This document shows, piece after piece, positions 42,063 through 55,732 of a stretch of DNA of 64,000 nucleotides. Within the stretch, counting starts at the first letter, position 1. Each line of letters begins with the position of its first letter. This DNA comes from CATQHD01 sp965243165 (GTDB lineage: Bacteria > Actinomycetota > Acidimicrobiia > Spongiisociales > Spongiisociaceae), in the NCBI GenBank assembly GCA_965243165.1, contig OZ251535.1, forward strand, positions 2,976,001 through 3,040,000, given 5' to 3'. The position numbers and the translations under genes were made by a program. The notes beneath the pieces were generated by a model. The model searched no databases and was not told the DNA's origin. It saw nothing but the letters and a program-made list of their open reading frames with translations.

Positions 42063-42495
42063 AAGGGAGCGTTTCCTACCCTCCACCCGCAAGGATCCCC
42101 GCAACCCGTTTGAGCGTGATCGCGACCGAACGGCAGGTGATCCAGAACTCCCAGCGGTTGACAGGGATCCTTCCGTGGCCGATGTCGCACTTTGACCTGT
42201 AAGCAACAGCGAGGATGATGGAACCGGGCGACTAGCTGGCGTCTTCTCCGACCGCGGCCCCGGCCGCCTTGGGGGTGCGGGCCGCCCCACTGTTTGAAAA
42301 GGAACGTCGCCCCCGCCGTTGGCATTGGTCGCGGAAGCTGGCTGGTAAAGACCAGGGAGAGGAGCAGAACGCGAAATCCGCCGCCGATGCTTTCCCCGCC
42401 GCCCAACTGTCAACAACGTCCAGGGGAAATACATCTAGGTATGATATCCGGGGAGGGTGAGGGGCTTCTGAGGGGTGCAAATCGGCGGCGGAGGT
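42063..42495. other. Intergenic region without a supported gene
   Basis: 433 bases between a small plus-strand gene and a small minus-strand gene. Several short overlapping ORFs exist but none has a ribosome site plus a convincing sequence. No hairpin or repeat stood out. Confidence 0.4.
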
Positions 42496-42828
42496 CTAAC
42501 CTCTCCATTGGATGATCCAGTCAGCAAACCAACTCCAACCAGCAGGCGGGTTTTTCAGAGCGGGGTCGTTCCACGGACTCTCCCCGGCGGACAGCTCGGC
42601 AAAGCGTTGGTGGTCTACTGCTATCAACTCAGGCTTTCCGTGTGCAGGCCACGTCCGATAATGGGCGAACGCTACAAGGTCATAGTCCTGGATAGGAACA
42701 AACCAAATCAGCTCGTGTATGGTCAGACCGTCTTCCTTCTCTGGCTCAACGCTAAGCACCGGCCATCCTCCAGCTTCCAGCAACGCTGTCTCAGCCTCTC
42801 GGGGGAGGTGCATGTCGTATCTGCGCAT
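42496..42828 (-). CDS. Hypothetical protein
   Basis: 110 aa from ATG 42828 (MRRYDMHLPREAETALLEAG), preceded by AGGAG with good spacing; a GTG at 42855 has no such site. The composition looks like a real globular protein (VLSVEPEKEDGLTIHELIWF; AGWSWFADWIIQWRG at the end, Trp-rich). Base composition is slightly lower in GC than the neighbours. No family recognised and no operon partner. Confidence 0.65.
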   Translation of the reverse strand: MRRYDMHLPREAETALLEAGGWPVLSVEPEKEDGLTIHELIWFVPIQDYDLVAFAHYRTWPAHGKPELIAVDHQRFAELSAGESPWNDPALKNPPAGWSWFADWIIQWRG

Positions 42829-43052
42829 TCTCTTTGCTCCTGGTGGGACCGACACAGGACAACCCGTCCGACTTAGTTAGTTCTTCCTGAGTGTATCACA
42901 TAACCGCCCGCTGAGACAACCTACTATACTGTCCTCATTAAGTTTTGACCGCTCCGCCGCCAACGACAACGACCACCACCAAGCCGACGGCTACCACGTC
43001 GACGGTTCCGATCGGCAAACCGAGGGCCGAACCGCCGGATTTTCTTCACGGT

Positions 43053-43886
43053 CTACCCGGCGGCGGGGGGCGGCTCTCGGAGGACCGCCACCGAGGTTCC
43101 GGCGGCGATCGTGAAGTGTTCGTCGGCGCGGCCTCCGCGGACGGCCAGCGCCATCAGGCCGGCCGAGTCGACATGGAGGAGGGGGCGGCCCGGGGCCGCA
43201 TCGGCGTAGGCATCCGCCCAGGGAGTCCGGTGCTTCATCGGGCCCACCTGCACCGAGAGCTGGTCGCCGGGGGACATCCCGGCCTCCGCCATGTCCTCCG
43301 GAGAGATGTTGGTCTGGACGTTGCCGTAGCCGTCTACCCACCAGGCCACGCCCTCCACCCGCCCTTCGGACACCTCCGAGAGGGGGAGCAGGAGCGGGGT
43401 GAGGGTGCGGGGGTCGATCTCCGGGCCCAGCTCGCCGGGCTCGGCCCCGCCGGACGCCAGCAGGGCCGCCGCCGGGGCGAAGCGGTCGCGCCCTTCGAAG
43501 GTGCGGCCGGCGGAGGGGAGCATCACCTCCGGATTCTCGATCGAGAAGACCCGCCCGGCGCCGCCGAGCAGGGCGGCCGCCGGGGAGAGCAGCCCGTTGT
43601 CGGGGCCGACCAGAAAGCCCCAATCGGTCTCGGCCGCCACCGCTCTCCGGTCGGTTCCCACTCCGGGGTCCACCACCGCCAGGGCGACTCCGGGCGGCAT
43701 GTACTGAATCGCCCGCAACAGCGCCAGCGCCCCCCATCGGATGTCGCCGGGCGGCACGCCGTGGCTCAGGTCGATCACCCGGCACTGCGGGGCCAGCGAG
43801 GCGATGACCCCGTGCACCACCCCCACGAACTCGTCCCGCCGGCCGAAGTCGGACAGGAAGGCGATGGGCAGGGGCGCTCCGGTCAC
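43053..43886 (-). CDS. SAM hydroxide adenosyltransferase (SAM-dependent halogenase/DUF62 family)
   Basis: 277 aa from GTG 43886. Family features: N-terminal IAFLSDFGRRDEFVGVVHG with the SAM-binding Asp, VIDLSHGVPPGDIRWGALAL, VVDPGVGTDRRAVAAE and DNGLLSP. The C-terminal beta-barrel has DGYGNVQTNIS. Members hydrolyse SAM to adenosine and methionine; the related fluorinase and chlorinase use halide. There is no sign of the 23-residue fluorinase insert, so hydroxide use is inferred. It stands alone, not in an evident operon. Confidence 0.88.
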   Translation of the reverse strand: MTGAPLPIAFLSDFGRRDEFVGVVHGVIASLAPQCRVIDLSHGVPPGDIRWGALALLRAIQYMPPGVALAVVDPGVGTDRRAVAAETDWGFLVGPDNGLLSPAAALLGGAGRVFSIENPEVMLPSAGRTFEGRDRFAPAAALLASGGAEPGELGPEIDPRTLTPLLLPLSEVSEGRVEGVAWWVDGYGNVQTNISPEDMAEAGMSPGDQLSVQVGPMKHRTPWADAYADAAPGRPLLHVDSAGLMALAVRGGRADEHFTIAAGTSVAVLREPPPAAG

Positions 43887-44384
43887 GCCGGGGAGTCTAG
43901 ATGGGTAGCTCCAAGGTTACCCCGACAAGAACCTCGGTTGATGATGGTTTGCATTGTTCGACAGGCTCAACTTGCTGGGGACGAGGGTGACAAACCGAGC
44001 GACTTGGCCTGCGCGAACCGGGGCTTGTCAGGAAGAACCTGCGTATGCGGCTCGAACAGGGATGTGCTCAACCCTCAATCCCTTGGAACTACTCATCTAG
44101 AAAGGGCCGGGGGTCGGCGGCTGCAAAGAACAAGCCCGAGGTACCTTTACCGACTCCACCGCACTTCCCCTAACGGATTCGCTCGGCGCCGGCCCCTCGG
44201 GCTTTGTCACCGACAACTCTAGAGTCTCGGCCGCCGCCGTCAAATCCCCTTCAATGTATCGATGAACAACTCTAACAAACTTCAATCGGCGGAAAATAAG
44301 CGGTTGTCCACACATTCCCCAGAGGTTGTGCACACCTTTTGTAGATAAGTCGCCAAGGACTTTTTTCGCGCGCCTGCGGGCCTC
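43887..44384. other. Long intergenic region with paired DnaA-box-like sites
   Basis: About 500 bases with no supported gene and a lower GC content than the flanks. The right end holds the two DnaA-box-like 9-mers annotated separately. No tRNA or known structured RNA was recognised. Confidence 0.4.
44304..44334 (+). promoter_or_regulatory. Two DnaA-box-like 9-mers, 22 bp apart
   Basis: TTGTCCACA (44304-44312) matches the actinobacterial DnaA box exactly, and TTGTGCACA (44326-44334) differs at one base. They are in the same orientation, two helical turns apart. They could mark an origin-related or DnaA-regulated site; dnaA and dnaN are not in this window. Confidence 0.4.
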
Positions 44385-44825
44385 TCAACCGGCGAAGCCG
44401 GCCCGCAGCAAGGGCCGGAAGGACAGCTCCACCAACTCGTAGATCTCGGCGAAGACGTAGGAGAGCGTCTCCTCGCCGGCGAGGCCGGCCTCGATCCGGC
44501 CGAGCAGATAGATCTCGCCGCTGCGGTCGACGGCGAAGTGGACCCGCCACGCCCGGTGGTTGCGGAACAGCAGCTGGCGGTGCACCTCCGCCGCCCCCCT
44601 GGGAGGAGCGGGCAGCACATAGGCCTCGAAAGAAACCGTCAGATCCCCCGGCGTCACCCACACGGTGGTGCAATCGCGGGTCTGCTGGGCCATGCGCACC
44701 GCCCAGCGCCCTTCCACCAGCTCGGCCGCCTCCACGTCCGAGCCGGGATCCGCCGCCCAAGCCTCGAACACCGCCCCCAGCCGGGCGGAGAGCTCGGCGC
44801 GGTCAACCGGTTCGGCGCGCCCCAT
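44385..44825 (-). CDS. YbjN-domain protein
   Basis: 146 aa from ATG 44825 (MGRAEPVDRAELSARLGAVF). It has the YbjN fold pattern: an N-terminal helix, WAVRMAQQTRDCTTVWVTPG, LTVSFEAYVLPAPPRG and HFAVDRSGEIYLLGRIEAGL, with a C-terminal helix AEIYELVELSFRPLLR. In actinobacteria this gene commonly sits right beside mshA, as it does here with a 23-base overlap. The biochemical role is not known; YbjN proteins have been linked to stress and chaperone-like functions. Confidence 0.82.
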   Translation of the reverse strand: MGRAEPVDRAELSARLGAVFEAWAADPGSDVEAAELVEGRWAVRMAQQTRDCTTVWVTPGDLTVSFEAYVLPAPPRGAAEVHRQLLFRNHRAWRVHFAVDRSGEIYLLGRIEAGLAGEETLSYVFAEIYELVELSFRPLLRAGFAG

Positions 44826-46044
44826 CGGCAACCCCCTTGTAGAGCTCCAGCAAACGGTCGGCGGTGTGCCCCCAACCATACCGGCGGCCCACCGCCAAGG
44901 CGCCGGCCGCCAGCTCCCCCCGCCGGTCGGGCGACCCGAGTATCTCGGCCAGCGCCCGGCCGTAGTCGGCCGGATTCCACCCGTCCACCAGCATCCCCGA
45001 CACGCCGTCCGCCACCACGTACCGCAGGCCGCCCACCCCGGCGGCCACCACAGGAAGCCCGCAGGCCTGCGCCTCGGCGGCCACCAGCCCGAACGACTCG
45101 CTCCGCGACGGCGCCACCAGCGCATCGGCCGCCCGGTAGAACAACGGCATGCGGCGGTGCGGCTGCGGCCCCCGCCAGCTCACCGCCTCCTCCAGCCCCA
45201 GCCGGGCGGCCAAGCGGCGGGTCAGCCGGTGTTCTTCCTCACCTTCCGGACCGCTCGGCCCCCCCACCACCAACATCCGGGCGCCGGGCGCCCGGCCCCG
45301 CACCGCGGCCAGCGCCTCCACCGCCACGTCGAGGCCTTTCAAGGGCTGGATACGCCCCGCGAACAGCACCGTGGGCCGGTCGTCGAGGCCCAGCGCCTCT
45401 CGGGCCCGCCCCCGGCCGCCCGGCCGGAACCGCTCCAGGTCCACGCCGGGCGGGTTGATGCACAACACGCTCGGGTCGGCGCCGTAGTGCTCGATCAGCT
45501 GGTCGGCTTCATATTCGGTGGAAGCGATGACGCAGTCGGAGGAGGCGATGACCTCGCGCTCGGCGGCGATGCGCAGCAGCGGTTCGGGCGGCTGGCCGGG
45601 GCGGCGGGAGGCGTCCTTGACCCGGCCCAGGGTGTGGAAGGAGTTGACCAGCGGCAACCCGGCGGCCTGCTTGACGATCAGGCCCGACCAGCCCGACAGC
45701 CAGTAGTGGCTGTGGATGATCTCGGGGCGGGCGCCGCCGTTGGGCGCCGACACCGCCCCGGCCACCTGCTCGGCGAAGATCCTCACCCAGCCGTCCAGGG
45801 CCGACACCGGGAGCGGGCGGGGGGGGCCGGCGTCCACGTGCACCACCCGGTATCCGCCCGGGGCCGCCGCCGCTTCGGGTTGGCTCGGGGCGGTGCGGCG
45901 GGTGAAGACCGTCACCTCCACCCCCCGGCGCCCCAGGGCGGCGGCCAGCTCGTCGATGCAGACGTTCATCCCTCCGGCGTCCCCCGACCCGGGCCGGTCG
46001 AGGGGGGAGGTATGCATGGACAGAAAGGCCGCCCCGCTGGTCAC
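44803..46044 (-). CDS. mshA: D-inositol-3-phosphate glycosyltransferase (mycothiol biosynthesis)
   Basis: 413 aa from GTG 46044, overlapping the upstream acyltransferase stop (GTGA). A GT-B glycosyltransferase, family GT4. The N-terminal MshA hallmark HTSPLDRPGSGDAGGMNV is present, with IIHSHYWLSGWSGLIVKQ, the nucleotide-site FAGRIQPLKGLDVAVEAL and the EX7E-type APSRSESFGLVAAEAQACGL. It joins UDP-GlcNAc to inositol-3-phosphate, the first step of mycothiol synthesis, a strong actinobacterial marker. mshB-D are not in the window. Confidence 0.94.
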   Translation of the reverse strand: MTSGAAFLSMHTSPLDRPGSGDAGGMNVCIDELAAALGRRGVEVTVFTRRTAPSQPEAAAAPGGYRVVHVDAGPPRPLPVSALDGWVRIFAEQVAGAVSAPNGGARPEIIHSHYWLSGWSGLIVKQAAGLPLVNSFHTLGRVKDASRRPGQPPEPLLRIAAEREVIASSDCVIASTEYEADQLIEHYGADPSVLCINPPGVDLERFRPGGRGRAREALGLDDRPTVLFAGRIQPLKGLDVAVEALAAVRGRAPGARMLVVGGPSGPEGEEEHRLTRRLAARLGLEEAVSWRGPQPHRRMPLFYRAADALVAPSRSESFGLVAAEAQACGLPVVAAGVGGLRYVVADGVSGMLVDGWNPADYGRALAEILGSPDRRGELAAGALAVGRRYGWGHTADRLLELYKGVADGARRTG

Positions 46045-46961
46045 GCCGCCCCTTCCACCAGGTAGAGGGGCCGGGGCCGCGCCCCCATCCGCAGCTTGTA
46101 GGCCTCCTCCCCCTTCAGGAAGTCGAACACCTCGAGCCCCTCGTCGACGGCGCGGCGGATCAACCGGGCCAGCAGCACCACGCCGGGGGAGGCATGCCGC
46201 AGATCGGGGTCGTAGGCCGAGTTGTAGAGGTAGTAGCCGGATTCGTCGGCGTACCCGAGGACGGCGGCCGCCATCTGGCCTCCGCCCCCGTACAGGGCGT
46301 CGAGCCGCCACCCCCCGCCCGCCAGCAGATCGGCGAAGAACCCCTCCATCCGGTCGGTCATGAACGAACCCTTGCGGCCCTTCGACCGGCGGTGCAGTGC
46401 GAAGAAACGGTCGAGGGCGGTGCCGGCTTCGCGGTGGGAAACCAGCCGCGGCGGCCCCAGGGCCGCCTCGAAACGGCGCTGCTTGCGGCGGGTCTCGTGC
46501 CGTTCTTTCTTGCCGATGCTCTTCAAGTAGCCGTCGAAGTCGGGCGGCAGCTCCAGCACCGCGGTGGAGGAATGGAGGGCCGACCGATAAGAAACCCCGG
46601 CTCGGTCGAGGGCGGCGGTGAACACCTCGGCGGCCCGGGCGGGCAGGGAATCGAAGCGGAACCTGCGGCCTGGCGGAAGCCGCCGGAAAAGGCCCTCCAG
46701 CAACTCCGAGGCGTCTCCGGACGGCGACCGGTAGTCGACGAGGTCCTCGTGCCCCATCAGCTCGAGGCGGCCGTCTTCCTCCACCAGCACCGCTTCCCCC
46801 CGCCCGTCCGCCAGGACCAGGGGCGATTGGCCGGGGCGGGCGGTGCGCCGCCAGACGGCTTCCAGGAAGGATCGAGCCGCGAACGGCCCCACCCGGGGGG
46901 CGGCGGGCGGTCGGGCGTCCTCAGCTCCGTCGAACAGGGATGGGACGGAGCGCGCCCGCAT
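46041..46961 (-). CDS. GNAT-fold acyltransferase (BioF2/FemAB-like)
   Basis: 306 aa. Similar in layout to the GNAT_acetyltransf_6/CelD-like family: an N-terminal degenerate GNAT half with FDSLPARAAEVFTAALDRAG, then the conserved IGKKERHETRRKQRRFEAAL and the C-terminal catalytic half (MAAAVLGYADESGYYLYNSA; YDPDLRHASPGVVLLARLIR; FDFLKGEEAYKLRMG). Members modify polysaccharides or cell-envelope molecules. It is coupled to mshA, but no known mycothiol step needs it. Substrate unknown. Confidence 0.8.
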   Translation of the reverse strand: MRARSVPSLFDGAEDARPPAAPRVGPFAARSFLEAVWRRTARPGQSPLVLADGRGEAVLVEEDGRLELMGHEDLVDYRSPSGDASELLEGLFRRLPPGRRFRFDSLPARAAEVFTAALDRAGVSYRSALHSSTAVLELPPDFDGYLKSIGKKERHETRRKQRRFEAALGPPRLVSHREAGTALDRFFALHRRSKGRKGSFMTDRMEGFFADLLAGGGWRLDALYGGGGQMAAAVLGYADESGYYLYNSAYDPDLRHASPGVVLLARLIRRAVDEGLEVFDFLKGEEAYKLRMGARPRPLYLVEGAA

Positions 46962-46964
46962 GAA

Positions 46965-48077
46965 TCACCTGCACGCCCGCACGAGAGTCGGATAGGGGTT
47001 CACGGGAGGGCGGGTCTTGCCGCCGGGGTGGAGCTGGAAGTGGAGGTGGGGGGCGCCCCCGCGGGCGTTCCCGCTGTCACCGTTGTAACCGACCACCTGG
47101 CCCCGGTTGACCCTCGATCCGTTGGCCAGCCCCGGTGCGAACCCACTGAGATGGGCGTAGTAGTAATCGACTCCGTGGTCGGCCGACAGCCACACGGCAA
47201 GGCCGCCGAGCCCGCCGCTCCGCAGGGTAATCGTTCCGGAGGCCACCGCATACAAGGGCTGGCCCATGGGCGCGAACAGGTCGTTGCCCCGGTGTCTGCG
47301 CCCGCCGGAGCGGGGATAGCCCCAGTCGTTGACGAACGAGGCGGCCGCCGGATCCATGGGGCAGATGAATCCGGGGGTGATCGAGGAGGGCGCCCCTCCC
47401 GCTCCGCCGGAGCGGCGGGCGGCGGCGAGGGCCGCCGCCCGGGCGAGCTCCGCCTGTCGGATCTGATACAGGCGCTGGCATTCCCCTTTGAGCTCGCGGG
47501 CCGCGTCCAAGGCCTCGTCGGTGGCCGCCGCCAGCACCTGCGCCAGCCGCCCGGCCTCGGCCTCCACCACCAGCAGGCGGGCGGTGCGCTCGTCCAGCTC
47601 CTGCTGCATGTCCTCGGTCTCGGAGACGATCAGAGCCAGGCGGTCGACGGCCGCCACCTGCTCGTTGGTAACCGCCTTCAGGAACTCCTGGCCGGTGATG
47701 ATCTCATCCAGGGAACGGGTCTGAAGCACTATCCCGCCGAGCTCCGTCCCGGCGGCCATGTAGGCCTCCACCGCCCAATCCACCACTCGGTCGTTCAGCT
47801 CATCCAACTCTCCCCGGCGCTCGGCGATCTGACGCTCCAGCCGGCCGGCCCGGTCGGAGGTGACGTCCCGCTCCGAATAGAGCTCGGCGTACCGGGCCTG
47901 GGCCGCATCCCGCTCTTCTATGGCGGCGTCGAGGCGGTCCTTGGCCCCCCGGTACTCGGTGCAGGCCTCATCCACCTGCGCCTGGGTCACCGCCGCGGAA
48001 GGGGGGGCGTCCGAGACCGCCGCCGCGGCCGCGGTCAAAACCATCGCCAACAAGAGCCGTCCTGGGTGCCTGCTCAT
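46965..48077 (-). CDS. Secreted M23 (LytM) peptidase with coiled coil, EnvC-like
   Basis: 370 aa. Signal peptide (MSRHPGRLLLAMVLTAAAAA to PPSAA), then a long coiled coil (RDAAQARYAELYSERDVTSD; RLERQIAERRGELDELNDRV) and a C-terminal LytM domain with the metal motif HRGNDLFAPMGQPLYA (H-x3-D) and the HLHFQLHPGG (H-x-H) site. All metal ligands appear present, so it could be an active endopeptidase, unlike EnvC. It likely acts in septal peptidoglycan remodelling. It is three bases from the acyltransferase stop region, in the same direction. Confidence 0.9.
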   Translation of the reverse strand: MSRHPGRLLLAMVLTAAAAAVSDAPPSAAVTQAQVDEACTEYRGAKDRLDAAIEERDAAQARYAELYSERDVTSDRAGRLERQIAERRGELDELNDRVVDWAVEAYMAAGTELGGIVLQTRSLDEIITGQEFLKAVTNEQVAAVDRLALIVSETEDMQQELDERTARLLVVEAEAGRLAQVLAAATDEALDAARELKGECQRLYQIRQAELARAAALAAARRSGGAGGAPSSITPGFICPMDPAAASFVNDWGYPRSGGRRHRGNDLFAPMGQPLYAVASGTITLRSGGLGGLAVWLSADHGVDYYYAHLSGFAPGLANGSRVNRGQVVGYNGDSGNARGGAPHLHFQLHPGGKTRPPVNPYPTLVRACR

Positions 48078-48167
48078 CCGGCGCCGCAGGGTAGCCGCCT
48101 CCCGGCCGTCAACAATCTGCCCGGCGCCTCCGCCGGGCTGTTGGGGGGAATACTCCGGCCCGCCCCT

Positions 48168-49151
48168 TCAGGAGACCAGCCACAGGATGGGCATGAAAGC
48201 GGCCGCCCCCGCCATCGGGCTGTCGAGCCCGGCGAGGGCGCCGTCCGGACGTTCCGAGAGGCGGATCTGCCCCGTCCTGAAGGCGGCGCCGATGCCCCGG
48301 CCGGCGATCATGGCCGCCGCCAGCACCAGCCCGATGAAGAACCAGCCGAGCAGGTCGAAGTCCCACAGGTAGGCCACCGCCAGGGCCGCCAGCACCGTGG
48401 CGGCCGAGGTGATCATGTAGGGGTCCATCAGTACGGCCCGGCTGCGCTCGGTGAGCCGCCCCATCAGCACCCCCGCCGCCAGGACCAACAGGAGGCCGGC
48501 TATCTTGCCGCCCCCGTCGGATGCGGCCCTCGCCAGCAGGAAGGACCCCGTGGCCAGCGAGACCAGCAGGGCGCACAGAGCCGAAGCCGCCATGGCGGTC
48601 AGATCGCGGGCGGCGGGCCGGATCACCGCCCATCCCATCACGGCGGCCATCGAAGCGGCGGCGCCTATACCCAGACCGGGGGATCCGAAGGAGGAGTTGG
48701 CGGCGACCGAGAACAGGACGGCGGCCAAGAGCGGGGCGTAGTCGATCCTGAAATCGCCGTGGGAAGCGGTGTGGGTCAGGTCGAGCACCCACAAGGCGGC
48801 GGCGCCCACCCAAACGGCGGCCAGCATCTCCGGCCCCAAGGCGTTGGCGGCCAGCAGCGCCGCGCCCAGCACCGCCAGGGAGACGCCCTCGAAGCCGCCG
48901 CTCACCTGGGGCGCAGTCCCCCCGGAGACCGGAGGGATGACGGCCAGCTCGTCGGCTTCGGACACCGGATCGGTGGGGGCGGCCTCTTCCCCGTTCTTCC
49001 AGATGCGGGCGGCCTGCATGCGCCGGTCGAAATCAGGGCCGTACCGGGCGGCGAGGGCGGCGGTCACCTCCCCCACCGTCCCGCCTTCGACCTCGGCCTG
49101 GGAGGTTCCCGCCATCTCCCGGAGGTTCGCGAACAGTCTTACCCGCGCCAT
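48168..49151 (-). CDS. MoaD/ThiS-like domain fused to a polytopic membrane domain
   Basis: 327 aa. Residues 1-80 are a beta-grasp MoaD-like domain (ARVRLFANLREMAGTSQAEV; DELAVIPPVSGG) ending in Gly-Gly at the usual place. Here the GG is followed by about 245 residues with seven or eight membrane helices (LAVLGAALLAANALG; GLLLVLAAGVLMGRLTERSR; LLGWFFIGLVLAAAMIAGRG). A sulfur carrier needs a free C-terminal GG, so either the protein is cut or the domain has another role. The membrane part is not recognised. No molybdopterin genes adjoin it, though a Mo enzyme is in the window. Confidence 0.8.
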   Translation of the reverse strand: MARVRLFANLREMAGTSQAEVEGGTVGEVTAALAARYGPDFDRRMQAARIWKNGEEAAPTDPVSEADELAVIPPVSGGTAPQVSGGFEGVSLAVLGAALLAANALGPEMLAAVWVGAAALWVLDLTHTASHGDFRIDYAPLLAAVLFSVAANSSFGSPGLGIGAAASMAAVMGWAVIRPAARDLTAMAASALCALLVSLATGSFLLARAASDGGGKIAGLLLVLAAGVLMGRLTERSRAVLMDPYMITSAATVLAALAVAYLWDFDLLGWFFIGLVLAAAMIAGRGIGAAFRTGQIRLSERPDGALAGLDSPMAGAAAFMPILWLVS

Positions 49152-49243
49152 ACCTGCAGGCTACCCCGGAAGCCGCCCCGCCCGCGTCATTAACCCCGTC
49201 GTGAATGATGGGGTTGCAACCGCCGCCCTCCGGCGGGGCGGGT

Positions 49244-50683
49244 TCACCACCCCTCCCGGAGGGGCTGGCCTTCGGCGTATCCGGCGGGCGACTGGACGCC
49301 GACCACCGCCCGGCGGTGGAACTCGTCAAGGTTGCGGGCGCCAACGTAGGTGCAGGCCGACCTGACCCCGGCCACGATCCGGTCGATCAGATCCTCCACG
49401 CCGGGGCGGCGGGGGTCTATGTACATGCGGGACTCGGAGATTCCCTCTTCGAACAGCGCCTTGAGAGCCCTCTCGTAGGGCGCGTCCCGGCGGGTGCGGC
49501 GGTTGACCGCCCGCCGCGAGGCCATCCCGTAGTTGACCTTGTAGACGCGCCCGCCGGAGTCCCGCACGGATTCGGCCGCCGACTCGTTGACGGCGGCGAA
49601 CCAGGAGCCGATCATCACGTTGGACGCCCCGGCGGCCAAGGCCAAGGCCGCGTCGCGGGGGTGGCGGACGCCTCCGTCGGCCCACACATGCCGGCCCCGC
49701 GACCGGGCCGCCGCCGCGCACTCGACCACGGCGGAGAACTGGGGGCGGCCCACTCCGGTCATCATCCGGGTGGTGCACATGGCCCCCGGCCCCACCCCCA
49801 CCTTCACGATGTCGGCCCCGGCGTCCACCAGGTCGTACACCCCTCCGGCGGTCACCACGTTGCCCGCCGCCACCGGACGGTCGTCCACCGCCGAACGCAC
49901 TTCCTTCAACGCCTCGAGCATCCGCTGCTGGTGCCCGTGGGCGGTGTCGACCACGATCACGTCCACCCCCGCCGCCGCCAGGTCCGCCGCCCTCGCCCCG
50001 GCGTCGCCGCTGATTCCGACCGCCGCCGCCGCCAGCAGCCGCCCGCCCCCGTCCAAGGCCGGCCGGTACAGGGCGGCGCGCAGGGCGCCCTGCTCGGTGA
50101 TGACGCCCGACAGGCGGCCCTCCCCGTCCACCACCGGCGCCAGGTGCACCCGGCGTTCGGACAGGGCGGCGAACACGGCCTCCGGACGCAGAGAATCGGA
50201 CAGCACGATCGGGTCGGGGGTCATCACCTCCCCCAACGGGGTGTGGGGGTCGGCGTCGGCGCGGTCCTGCTCGGTGAAGATCCCCACCGGGCGGTTCTCG
50301 GCGTCCACCGCGATCACCGCCCCGTGGGAACGCTTGCCGATCAGCCCCATCGCCGTATAGATGGTGTCGAGCGGCGACAGCGTGACCGGGGTGTCCACCA
50401 CCAGATGGGCCCGCTTCACGGCGCCGACCTGCTCGGCGAGGGCTTCCACCTCCATGTCCTGGGGAAAGACGGCCAACCCGCCCCGCCGGGCCACGGTCTC
50501 GGCCATGCGTCGCCCGGTCACCGCCGCCATGTTGGCCGCCGCCACCGGAATGGTGGTCCCCACCCCGTCGGGTGTAGCCAGATCCACGTCCATCCGGGAA
50601 GGCACATCCGAGAACCCCGGCGCCAGAAACACATCGGAGTAGGTCAGCTCGCGCCCGGGCTCCCTGCCGTCGATGTACCTCAT
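49244..50683 (-). CDS. guaB1: GuaB1-type IMP dehydrogenase-family protein (probable GMP reductase)
   Basis: 479 aa. TIM-barrel with a CBS pair inserted (VMTPDPIVLSDSLRPEAVFA; GVITEQGALRAALYRPAL). The catalytic loop reads VGVGPGAMCTTRMMTGVGRP with the active Cys, where IMPDH has GSICTTR. The N-terminus YSDVFLAPGFSDVPSRMDVD is typical of actinobacterial GuaB1, shown in mycobacteria to be a GMP reductase. Function therefore follows from that family rather than guaB2. The flap segment VNRRTRRDAPYERALKALF differs from IMPDH. Confidence 0.88.
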   Translation of the reverse strand: MRYIDGREPGRELTYSDVFLAPGFSDVPSRMDVDLATPDGVGTTIPVAAANMAAVTGRRMAETVARRGGLAVFPQDMEVEALAEQVGAVKRAHLVVDTPVTLSPLDTIYTAMGLIGKRSHGAVIAVDAENRPVGIFTEQDRADADPHTPLGEVMTPDPIVLSDSLRPEAVFAALSERRVHLAPVVDGEGRLSGVITEQGALRAALYRPALDGGGRLLAAAAVGISGDAGARAADLAAAGVDVIVVDTAHGHQQRMLEALKEVRSAVDDRPVAAGNVVTAGGVYDLVDAGADIVKVGVGPGAMCTTRMMTGVGRPQFSAVVECAAAARSRGRHVWADGGVRHPRDAALALAAGASNVMIGSWFAAVNESAAESVRDSGGRVYKVNYGMASRRAVNRRTRRDAPYERALKALFEEGISESRMYIDPRRPGVEDLIDRIVAGVRSACTYVGARNLDEFHRRAVVGVQSPAGYAEGQPLREGW

Positions 50684-50753
50684 GGCCTCCTCACCGGGGC
50701 GCCGCTCCGTCCATCAGTATCCCACACCCCCGCCTCAACTATGCTCACCTGCG

Positions 50754-55719
<4,966 letters not shown>

Positions 55720-55732
55720 GAGCCGGGCCTTC

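Noticed and set aside
42063..42495. Short ORFs on both strands between 42063 and 42434
   Set aside because: No ribosome sites, overlapping each other, and no recognisable protein pattern.
42945..44222. Plus-strand ORF beginning with a Thr/Pro-rich stretch
   Set aside because: It lies opposite the clear SAM hydroxide adenosyltransferase gene and has no domain features.
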